From the NCBI GenBank assembly GCA_017307285.1, contig JAFKFI010000047.1, positions 1-64,000 on the forward strand: 64,000 bases of DNA, read 5' to 3'. Below, in pieces: positions 56,992-64,000 of this stretch (within the stretch, counting starts at the first letter, position 1; each line of letters begins with the position of its first letter). The notes beneath the pieces were generated by a model, which saw only the letters and a list, made by a program, of their open reading frames with translations, ran no database searches and was not told the DNA's origin. The stretch is from Alphaproteobacteria bacterium (GTDB taxonomy: Bacteria; Pseudomonadota; Alphaproteobacteria; Acetobacterales; Acetobacteraceae). A program made the translations under genes and the position numbers.

Positions 56992-57078
56992 GGAACGCTC
57001 CCGGCGACTTTCGCGGATGGTCGAACGATGCCGCGTGGGAAGCAACCCTCGCCTCGCCGGATCGTGTAGGTTGGGCCC

Positions 57079-60000
57079 ATGCCCGACACCGCGATCGCGA
57101 CCAACGACCGGACGGAGCTGCGCCGCCTTTACCGGGCGCCGGAGCCCGAGGCCGTAGCGCCGCTGCTACGCGCCGCGACGCTCGCACCCGAACCGGCGGC
57201 TCGCGTCGAAGCCCGCGCCCGCGCACTGGTCCATGCCGCCCGCGCGGCACATCGCCCCGGCGCCGACGTGACGGATTTCCTGATGGAGTACGGCCTCGGC
57301 ACGGCAGAGGGTGTCGCCCTCCTGTGCCTTGCCGAGGCCCTGCTGCGCATCCCCGACGCCGCGACCGCCGACGCGCTGATCGAGGACCGCATCGCTGCGG
57401 CCGATTGGCAGGCGCATCTCGGCCGTGCCGAGAGCCTGACGGTGAACGCCTCCGCCTGGGCGTTCATGCTCACCGGACGGGTGCTGCATCGCGACGCCGA
57501 CCCGGCCGGGGTCGCGGCGGCGGTCCGGCGCGTCGTGCGGCGGATGGGCGAGCCGGTGATCCGCACGGCGCTGCGTCGCGGCATGGGCGTGCTGGCGCGG
57601 CAGTTCGTCATGGGGCGCACGATCGGCGAGGCTCTGGCCCGCGCGGCGACGGCCGAGGGACGGCGCTGGCGCTACAGCTTCGACATGCTCGGCGAGGCGG
57701 CGCGCACCGCCAACGATGCGGCGCGCTACATGCGGGCCTACCGCCATGCCATCGGCGCGATCGGCAAGGCGAGCGGCGGGCGCGGACCAATCGAGGGGCC
57801 GGGGATTTCCGTCAAGCTCTCCGCGCTGCATCCGCGCTACGAGCCGTTGCAAGCGGCGCGCTGCGTTCCCGCGCTGATCGATGCGCTGCGCGCGCTGGCG
57901 ACCGACGCGAGGGCGGCGAATATCGGCCTGACGGTGGACGCCGAGGAGGCCGACCGGCTGGAGATCAGCCTCGACGTGTTCGAGGCAGTCCTCGCCGACC
58001 CGGCCCTTGCCGGCTGGGACGGGCTCGGGCTGGCAATCCAAGCCTACCAGAAGCGGGCCATCGCGCTGGTGGACTGGATCGCCGCGTTAGCCGCGCGCGC
58101 CGGCCATCGCATCCCGGCCCGGCTGGTAAAGGGCGCCTATTGGGACAGTGAGATCAAGCTCGCCCAGGTGCAGGGTCTCGCCGATTACCCCGTATTCACC
58201 CGCAAGGCGTCGACCGACGTGAGCTGGCTCGCCTGTGCCAGGCGAATGCTGGGGTATCGTGGCGCGCTGTATCCCGCTTTCGCCACGCACAATGCCTACA
58301 GCCTTGCCAGCGTGCTTGAACTCGGTGCGGGGGAAGAGTTCGAGATGCAGCGCCTGCACGGTATGGGCGAGGCGCTATACGAGGGCGTCGTCCGACCGGA
58401 TTGCCCGGTGCGGGTCTACGCGCCGGTCGGCACGCATGAGGATTTGCTCGCCTACCTGGTGCGCCGCCTGCTGGAGAACGGCGCCAACACCAGCTTCGTG
58501 CACCGGCTGGTCGATCCGTCGGTGCCCGAGGAAGCGATCATCGCCGACCCCGCGGCGCGCGTGCGTGCGACGGGCGGCCACGCCAATCCGCGCATTCCCC
58601 TGCCCTGCGACATCTTTCAGGACCGGCGCAATTCGGCCGGGCTCGACCTCGGCGACCGCGCCGTGGCACCCGGCGCGCTCGCCGCGATCCGCGCGGCGGG
58701 TGCGGAGCGGCAGCAAGTGAAGGGCGCGAGTTCGGCGCACGAGATTCGCAGCCCGGCGGACCGCCGCGTCGTGGTGGGCACGGTGAGCGACGCGACCGAG
58801 GCGGAGGTGGATTCCGCGCTGCACTCGCTTGCACGACATTGGCGGGCCTGGGACGAGACCGGGGGCGTGCGTCGCGCCGAGGTCCTCGACCGTGCCGCCG
58901 ATCGGATCGAGGCGGCGCGTGACGAATTGCTGTTCCTGCTGGCGCGCGAGGGCGGCAAGACTCTGACGGACGGGATCGCCGAGGTGCGCGAGGCGGCGGA
59001 TGCCTGCCGTTGGTATGCCGCCCGCGCCCGCGAGCAGTTCGGGCCGCCGCGCGAGCTGGCGGGGCCGACCGGCGAGCGCAACACCTGGTCGCTCGGCGGG
59101 CGCGGCGTGTTTGCCTGCATCTCGCCGTGGAATTTTCCCCTCGCAATCTTCATCGGCCAGATCGCCGCCGCGCTCGCCGCCGGCAACGCCGTCGCGGCGA
59201 AACCGGCGGAGCAGACACCGCTGATTGCCGCCCGCGCGATCGAGCTGCTGCACGCCTCCGGCGTGCCGAGCGGCGTGCTCCATCTGCTGCCCGGCGACGG
59301 GCGGGTCGGCGGCACATTGGTGAGCGACGTCCGCATTGCCGGCGTCGCGTTCACCGGCGGCACGGATACCGCGCAAGGCATCGCCCGCGCGCTCGCCGGC
59401 CGGCCCGGACCATTGGTACCGCTAATCGCGGAGACCGGCGGCGTCAACGCGATGATCGTCGACAGCTCGGCGCTGCCCGAGCAGGTCGTGGCCGACGCGC
59501 TGGCGAGCGCCTTCGGCTCGGCGGGGCAGCGCTGCTCGGCGCTGCGGCTACTCTGCGTGCAAGAGGAAATCGCCGACCGGCTCCTGCGGATGCTGCACGG
59601 CGCAGCAGAGACGCTGGCGATCGGCGACCCGCTCGACCCCTGTACCGATGTCGGCCCGGTGATCGACGAGGAGGCCCGCGCGGGCCTGGAGCAATACGCC
59701 GCCGGTATGGGCAAGCCGCTTTTCACTCTTACCCTGCCGCGCGGGACCGAGCATGGCAGCTTCTTCGCTCCTCGCGCCTTTGCGCTCGACAGCGCGGCGG
59801 ATCTGCGGCGGGAAATCTTTGGACCGGCGCTGCACGTCGTGCGCTACGCGGCGGATCGGCTGGACGCCGTGCTCGCAGCCATCGAGGGCAGCGGCTACGG
59901 CCTCACGCTCGGCGTGCATTCGCGCATCGAGGCGGTGCAGCGGCGGATCGTGCAGCGGCTGCGTGTCGGCAATGCCTATGTGAACCGCAATCAGATCGGC

Positions 60001-60165
60001 GCCACGATCGGCGTGCAACCCTTCGGCGGGCGGGGGCTTTCGGGGACAGGGCCGAAGGCGGGCGGCCCGATCACACTGTATCGCTACGCCGAGGAACGGT
60101 CCGTCTCCGTCAACACGGCGGCAGCCGGCGGCAACGCGGCGTTGCTCGCCGCGGACGAAGGATAG
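57079..60165 (+). CDS. putA: Bifunctional proline dehydrogenase/P5C dehydrogenase PutA
   Basis: 1028 residues, short for trifunctional PutA (about 1320). No N-terminal ribbon-helix-helix, so it is a bifunctional enzyme without DNA binding. The PRODH barrel spans about 150-440 (GPGISVKLSALHPRYEPLQ; LTVDAEEADRLEISLDV; RLVKGAYWDSEIKLAQ; TRKASTDVSWLACA) and binds FAD. The ALDH domain spans about 530-1000 (ISPWNFPLAIFIGQIAAALAAGN; GGTDTAQGIARAL; catalytic Cys819 in GSAGQRCSALR; GRGLSGTGPKAGGPI). It oxidises proline to glutamate. Divergent from the GGT gene. Confidence 0.95.
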   Translation: MPDTAIATNDRTELRRLYRAPEPEAVAPLLRAATLAPEPAARVEARARALVHAARAAHRPGADVTDFLMEYGLGTAEGVALLCLAEALLRIPDAATADALIEDRIAAADWQAHLGRAESLTVNASAWAFMLTGRVLHRDADPAGVAAAVRRVVRRMGEPVIRTALRRGMGVLARQFVMGRTIGEALARAATAEGRRWRYSFDMLGEAARTANDAARYMRAYRHAIGAIGKASGGRGPIEGPGISVKLSALHPRYEPLQAARCVPALIDALRALATDARAANIGLTVDAEEADRLEISLDVFEAVLADPALAGWDGLGLAIQAYQKRAIALVDWIAALAARAGHRIPARLVKGAYWDSEIKLAQVQGLADYPVFTRKASTDVSWLACARRMLGYRGALYPAFATHNAYSLASVLELGAGEEFEMQRLHGMGEALYEGVVRPDCPVRVYAPVGTHEDLLAYLVRRLLENGANTSFVHRLVDPSVPEEAIIADPAARVRATGGHANPRIPLPCDIFQDRRNSAGLDLGDRAVAPGALAAIRAAGAERQQVKGASSAHEIRSPADRRVVVGTVSDATEAEVDSALHSLARHWRAWDETGGVRRAEVLDRAADRIEAARDELLFLLAREGGKTLTDGIAEVREAADACRWYAARAREQFGPPRELAGPTGERNTWSLGGRGVFACISPWNFPLAIFIGQIAAALAAGNAVAAKPAEQTPLIAARAIELLHASGVPSGVLHLLPGDGRVGGTLVSDVRIAGVAFTGGTDTAQGIARALAGRPGPLVPLIAETGGVNAMIVDSSALPEQVVADALASAFGSAGQRCSALRLLCVQEEIADRLLRMLHGAAETLAIGDPLDPCTDVGPVIDEEARAGLEQYAAGMGKPLFTLTLPRGTEHGSFFAPRAFALDSAADLRREIFGPALHVVRYAADRLDAVLAAIEGSGYGLTLGVHSRIEAVQRRIVQRLRVGNAYVNRNQIGATIGVQPFGGRGLSGTGPKAGGPITLYRYAEERSVSVNTAAAGGNAALLAADEG

Positions 60166-60176
60166 AGGGGGGCGGC

Positions 60177-61055
60177 ATGATCGGCGTCGAATGGACCGAG
60201 AGCAGTTTGCGGGCGTTCCGGCTGGCGACGGATGGTAGCATCCGCGATCGCAAATCGAGCCCGCGTGGGATGCAGCGAGTGCAGGACGGTCGCTTCGCCG
60301 ACACGCTGCGCGAGGAGATCGGCCCGTGGCTCGCGGTCGGCGAGGATCGCGTGCTGCTCGCCGGCCCGATTGGCGGACGCGGTGGCTGGATCGCCGCCCC
60401 CTATCTCGCCTGTCCCGCAGCCGCCGCGGAACTCGCCGACGCGCTGGTGGCGGTGCCGTTCGGCTGGGCGCAGGTAAAGCTCGTTCCAGGCCTCGCCACC
60501 ACCGACGAGGGCGGCGTGCCGGAGGTGATGCGCGGCGAGGAAACCCAGTTCGTCGGCGGGCTCGCCGCCGTGGGCGAGCGCGGCATCCTGTGCCTGCCCG
60601 GCCCGCGCTCGCGATGGGCGCGGATCGAGGATGGCCGGATCGCCGGGTTCGCCACCTGGATGACCGGTGAGGCGCACGCCGCATTGCGCGGCTCGGCATC
60701 GCTCGGCCGCATGGTGCGCGACGCGCCGACCGATCTGCAGGCGTTCGATCAGGGCCTGGAGCGTTCGACCGATCCCGGCGGCCTGCTGCACCATCTGTTC
60801 GGCGTGCGCGCACTCGGCCTCGCTGGGCGGCTCAGCGAGGGCGCGGCGCCGGCCTATCTCTCCGGGCTGCTGATCGGCCACGAGGTGCGCGAGGCCGTGC
60901 CGCACGGCGCGGCGGTGCATCTGATCGGCCCCGCCGACCTCACCGCGCTCTACGCCCGTGCCATCACCGCGTGTCGCGGACGACCGATCGTCAGCAACGG
61001 CGAGGCGGCAGCGCGCGGCCTGTTCCTGATCGGCGCACGGGCGCGCTGGGGCTGA
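60177..61055 (+). CDS. 2-dehydro-3-deoxygalactonokinase (DgoK) family protein
   Basis: 292 residues from the ATG at 60177; the frame runs open far upstream within putA as a shadow. DgoK family pattern: MIGVEWTESSLRAFRLATDG, VLLAGPIGGRGGWIAAPYLAC, KLVPGLATTDEGGVPEVMRGEETQ, RWARIEDGRIAGFATWMTGE and GAAVHLIGPADLTALYARAI. It would phosphorylate 2-keto-3-deoxygalactonate. No dgoA or other galactonate genes are seen, so its pathway is unclear. AGAGGGGGG precedes the start. Confidence 0.8.
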   Translation: MIGVEWTESSLRAFRLATDGSIRDRKSSPRGMQRVQDGRFADTLREEIGPWLAVGEDRVLLAGPIGGRGGWIAAPYLACPAAAAELADALVAVPFGWAQVKLVPGLATTDEGGVPEVMRGEETQFVGGLAAVGERGILCLPGPRSRWARIEDGRIAGFATWMTGEAHAALRGSASLGRMVRDAPTDLQAFDQGLERSTDPGGLLHHLFGVRALGLAGRLSEGAAPAYLSGLLIGHEVREAVPHGAAVHLIGPADLTALYARAITACRGRPIVSNGEAAARGLFLIGARARWG

Positions 61056-61126
61056 CCACCTCCGTTGCACCACCGCCGGCCGCGTGTGATGGTTTGCCGC
61101 CCATGATCCCTGTCGGGAGAACCCAC

Positions 61127-61831
61127 ATGGCCGACCCGGTCCCGTTCCGCGCCTACTCCCCCGGCAGCCAGCCGCCCTACGGCGCGAGCGCCTATCGCAG
61201 CACGACCGCCCGACATCCGAAGCAGAAGCTGCAACCCCTGCCCCACACCGTGACCGAAACCACCGGTCCGCGCTTCGCTCCTGGCCGCTTTGAGCCCATC
61301 GCCGATCTCAGCGTGGTCGACGGCAAACCGGCCTTGGGCGAACGCATCATCGTGGCCGGGACCATCACCGACGAGGACGGCAGGCCGGTGCCGGACACGA
61401 TGATAGAAATTTGGCAGGCCAACTGCGCCGGCCGCTACCAGCATCCCGGCGACACGCACGACGCGCCGCTCGATGAGAATTTCCGCGGTGCGGGGCGTGT
61501 GTTCACCGATGCGGAAGGCCACTACCGCTTCGTCACCATTCGACCCGGCGCCTATCCGTGGGCCAACGCGCCGAACGCCTGGCGGCCGAACCACATCCAT
61601 TTCTCCTATTTCGGGCCGGCCTTCGCGACGCGGCTGATTACGCAGATGTATTTCGAGGGCGATCCGCTGTTGCCGCACGACCCGGTGTTGCAGGCGATCC
61701 CGGACGAGTCCGCGCGCCAGCGGCTCGTCGCCAGTCTCGATTTCAGCATCGGGCAAGAGGATTGGGCGCTTGGCTACCGCTTCGACGTGGTGCTGCGCGG
61801 GCGTTCGGCGACGCCGATGGAAAACACCTGA
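61127..61831 (+). CDS. pcaH: Protocatechuate 3,4-dioxygenase beta subunit
   Basis: 234 residues from the ATG at 61127. The four Fe(III) ligands of the family are present: Tyr in GRYQHPGD, Tyr in RPGAYPWANAPN, and the two His of WRPNHIHFSYFG. The N-terminal PcaH arm (YRSTTARHPKQKLQPLPHT) and the C-terminal LGYRFDVVLRGRSATPMENT are typical. With PcaG it cleaves protocatechuate between the hydroxyls to 3-carboxymuconate. pcaG starts one base after the stop. Confidence 0.96.
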   Translation: MADPVPFRAYSPGSQPPYGASAYRSTTARHPKQKLQPLPHTVTETTGPRFAPGRFEPIADLSVVDGKPALGERIIVAGTITDEDGRPVPDTMIEIWQANCAGRYQHPGDTHDAPLDENFRGAGRVFTDAEGHYRFVTIRPGAYPWANAPNAWRPNHIHFSYFGPAFATRLITQMYFEGDPLLPHDPVLQAIPDESARQRLVASLDFSIGQEDWALGYRFDVVLRGRSATPMENT

Positions 61832-61832
61832 T

Positions 61833-62354
61833 ATGGCCACCGCGACCGCCAGCCAGACCATCGGGCCGTTCTGGCACCTGCTCGAGGACAAGGACTGGGC
61901 CGACCTCACCCGCTTCGGCGCAACCGGCGAGCGGATCACCCTGATCGGCCGCGTGCAGGACGGTGCCGGCGCGCCGGTCGCGGATGCCTGCGTCGAGATC
62001 TGGCAGGCCGATCCGCCGGCGGACGACACGTTTCCTGGCTTCGGCCGCTGCGGCACCGACCAGAACGGCATGTTCCGTTTTGCCACGCTGAAGCCGGGAC
62101 CGGTGCCCGGCCGCGGCAATGCCACACAGGCACCGCATATCGCCATCCAGGTGTTTGCGCGCGGCTTGCTGCGCGGCCTCGTCACACGGGCCTATTTCGA
62201 GGGCGAGAGCCTGAACGAGACCGACCCCCTGCTCACCGCGATCGACAGCCCGGCACGTCGGAAAACCCTGATAGCCCGCCCGGCGGGCGAAGCCACTTGG
62301 CGGCTCGACATTCGCCTGCAGGGCGGCGACGAGACCGTGTTCCTGGACGTGTGA
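61833..62354 (+). CDS. pcaG: Protocatechuate 3,4-dioxygenase alpha subunit
   Basis: 173 residues. ATASQTIGPFWHLL is the standard PcaG opening; ITLIGRVQDGAGAPVADACVEIWQAD and APHIAIQVFARGLLRGLVTRAYFEGE follow. The alpha subunit lacks iron ligands and completes the active site. Its stop overlaps the pcaB start by one base (TGATG). Confidence 0.96.
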   Translation: MATATASQTIGPFWHLLEDKDWADLTRFGATGERITLIGRVQDGAGAPVADACVEIWQADPPADDTFPGFGRCGTDQNGMFRFATLKPGPVPGRGNATQAPHIAIQVFARGLLRGLVTRAYFEGESLNETDPLLTAIDSPARRKTLIARPAGEATWRLDIRLQGGDETVFLDV

Positions 62355-63706
62355 TGCCGATCAATCCCGCTGACAGCCCGATCATGGGCACGCTGTACGG
62401 CAGCGACGCGATGCGCGCGGTGTTCGACGAGCGGGCGTATTTCCAACGCATGTTGGACGTGGAGGCCGCACTGGCGCGGGTGCAAGGCCGGCTTGGCATC
62501 ATTCCCGATGATGCAGCAGCCGCCATCGTCGCGGCGGCGCGCGTGGAGAATCTGCGCACGGACGAACTCGCGGCAAGCGCGCGCAACGTCGGCTATCCGG
62601 TCGTGGGACTGGTGCAGGGCCTGTCGCGTGCGGCGGGCGAGCATGGCGGATGGACGCATTGGGGTGCGACCACGCAGGACATCATGGACACCGCGACGGT
62701 GCTGCAGGTCCGCGCCGCACTCGCGCTGATCCGCGACGAGCTGGTCGGCATCATCCGCGCCTTGGCGGCGCAAGCCGAGCGGCACCGCGCGACGGTCATG
62801 GCAGGGCGCACCCATTTGCAGCAGGCGCTGCCGTACACCTTCGGCCTCAAATGCGCGACCTGGCTGATGCCGCTGGTTGGCCACGTGACACGGCTCGACC
62901 AGCTTCGACCTCGCGTCGAAGTGGTGGAGTTCGGCGGGGCCGCCGGGACGCTGGCCTCGCTGGGTGAGCAAGGGCTCCCGGTCATGGAGGGGCTCGCGGC
63001 CGAGCTCGGGCTCGCAGCACCGGCGGCTCCCTGGCATGTCTGCCGCGACGGGTTGGCCGAGGCGGTGAGCCTACTCGGCCTCGTCTGCGGCAGCCTCGCC
63101 AAGATCGCGACGGACGTGATCCTGCTCGCGCAGACCGAGGTGGCGGAGCTGGCGGAGCCCTACGTCGCCGGCCGCGGCAGCTCTTCGACCATGCCGCAAA
63201 AGCGCAACCCGATCGCTAGCGAGTACGTGCTCGCCGCCGCGCGCACGGTGCAGGCGTTGGTGCCGGTGATGCAGGGCGCGATGGCGCAGGATCACGAGCG
63301 CGCCACTGGTCCCTGGCAAGCGGAGCTGCTGACGCTGCCGCAAGCCTTCGTGCTGACTCACGGTGCGCTGCTGCACGCCCGCGCCATCGCCGAGGGTTTG
63401 GTGATCGACGCCGAGCGGATGCACCGCAACCTCGACGCGACCGGCGGCCTGATCGTCGCCGAGGCGGTGATGATGGGCTTGGCACCGCATCTCGGCCGCG
63501 GCGAGGCGCATCACGTCGTCAAGCACGCCTGCGACCGGGCGCTCGCCGAAAAAATCGGGCTTGCCGAGGCGCTGGCGCGGGAGAGCGAGGTCTCGGCCCA
63601 TCTGGACCGAGCGGGGATCGAGCGTCTGACAGATCCCGCCGCCTATCTTGGCAGCGCGGACCTATTCATCGACCGCATACTGGCGCACGCAAAACCGTTC
63701 GTCTGA
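62354..63706 (+). CDS. pcaB: 3-carboxy-cis,cis-muconate cycloisomerase
   Basis: 450 residues from the ATG at 62354, the normal length. Fumarase/argininosuccinase fold: WTHWGATTQDIMDTATVLQ, MAGRTHLQQALPYTFGLK and the family signature GSSSTMPQKRNPIASEYVL. It lactonises 3-carboxymuconate in the beta-ketoadipate pathway. It directly follows pcaG. pcaC and pcaD are not in the window; they may lie beyond the end. Confidence 0.95.
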   Translation: MPINPADSPIMGTLYGSDAMRAVFDERAYFQRMLDVEAALARVQGRLGIIPDDAAAAIVAAARVENLRTDELAASARNVGYPVVGLVQGLSRAAGEHGGWTHWGATTQDIMDTATVLQVRAALALIRDELVGIIRALAAQAERHRATVMAGRTHLQQALPYTFGLKCATWLMPLVGHVTRLDQLRPRVEVVEFGGAAGTLASLGEQGLPVMEGLAAELGLAAPAAPWHVCRDGLAEAVSLLGLVCGSLAKIATDVILLAQTEVAELAEPYVAGRGSSSTMPQKRNPIASEYVLAAARTVQALVPVMQGAMAQDHERATGPWQAELLTLPQAFVLTHGALLHARAIAEGLVIDAERMHRNLDATGGLIVAEAVMMGLAPHLGRGEAHHVVKHACDRALAEKIGLAEALARESEVSAHLDRAGIERLTDPAAYLGSADLFIDRILAHAKPFV

Positions 63707-63942
63707 CCCGAATTCCGGTGAAATCCCGGCAAGATAGAGGGCGGTGCAAGAGCATCCGTTGCGTTCCGTCCCGAAATGCCCCTAACTATCTGCAAGCGTG
63801 ACCTGCAAAAAAGCAGGAACCGTCCATGTTGCATTTGACAGAGGCTGCCAGGTGGGGTGGCCTTGTCGACGCACCGGATCGGGGCAGACTTGGTTGCAGG
63901 GCAGACCGGCATAGACCGGCGGCGATAGGGAAACGTTTACGC
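63707..63942. other. Gap between pcaB and the last gene
   Basis: No gene of credible composition. A small hairpin (CCTGC, six A, GCAGG at about 63803-63818) has no clear terminator tract. TTGACA at about 63835 resembles a -35 box, but no good -10 lies 16-18 bases downstream. The promoter of the next gene should be here. Confidence 0.3.
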
Positions 63943-64000
63943 ATGACACTCAAATCGGGCATTACGCGGCGCGGCGCGCTCAAGCTGGGCGCGGCGGCGA
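63943..64000 (+). CDS. Start of a Tat-exported protein (cut by window end)
   Basis: Only the first 19 codons are visible: MTLKSGITRRGALKLGAAA. RR in TRRGALKLG with the following hydrophobic stretch is a twin-arginine signal. Such starts are common on ABC-transporter binding proteins and redox enzymes; the mature part is outside the window. Confidence 0.6.
   Translation, partial: MTLKSGITRRGALKLGAAA

Noticed and set aside
63803-63818. Terminator after pcaB
   Set aside because: The CCTGC/GCAGG hairpin is short and lacks a T-tract.

Overview
The window is GC-rich (near two-thirds G+C by eye), densely packed DNA with short intergenic gaps. Gene content points to an alphaproteobacterium, most likely Rhodospirillales/Acetobacteraceae: a dusB-ntrB-ntrC-ntrY-ntrX array with an ispDF fusion divergent to it, hfq-hflX and mazG close by, an acpXL/lpxXL very-long-chain lipid A cluster, and several exported proline-rich proteins. 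Family assignments are by eye from protein motifs; no database search was run.

Layout. 0-5.1 kb: 3' part of tonB, a NarL/UhpA-type two-component pair and a divergent TonB-dependent receptor. 5.1-13 kb: SRPBCC protein, class III nucleotide cyclase, DUF1269 protein, mazG, LacX-like epimerase, hflX-hfq, HAD hydrolase, LysE exporter and D-amino acid aminotransferase. 13-17.3 kb: a mixed block (MetE-like protein, orphan ORF behind a good sigma70 promoter, rhodanese, AT-richer lipoprotein, wrecked YCII-sigma gene pair). 17.3-26 kb: ntrX-ntrY-ntrC-ntrB-dusB on the minus strand and ispDF on the plus strand. 26.9-32.1 kb: six-gene acpXL-fabZ-KAS-KAS-dehydrogenase-lpxXL operon. 32-41.7 kb: exported proline-rich protein, MBL hydrolase, 4-hydroxyphenylacetate-hydroxylase-family enzyme, DUF3060-OmpA protein, SMP-30 lactonase, CPA1 antiporter and FecR/DUF6600 protein. 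41.7-49.6 kb: complete kdp potassium operon, including two tiny membrane ORFs (kdpF and an unnamed leader ORF). 49.6-57 kb: M20 peptidase plus amidase, an unusual methyltransferase/GT9 pair split over two coupled ORFs, a TylF-like methyltransferase and a gamma-glutamyltransferase homologue. 57-64 kb: putA, a DgoK-like kinase, pcaH-pcaG-pcaB, and the start of a Tat-exported protein.

Main points for a second look: the GT9 glycosyltransferase cut exactly between its two halves; hflX, whose conserved N-terminus has no in-frame start codon; decayed YCII and sigma genes; a KAS homologue with Glu at the catalytic-Cys position beside an intact KAS; an AbfD/HpaB-family enzyme that appears to keep only two of four cluster ligands; long dispersed palindromes, one of which supplies a stop codon; and a kdp leader hairpin overlapping a Shine-Dalgarno. 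No tRNA, rRNA, CRISPR array, insertion sequence or prophage was recognised.
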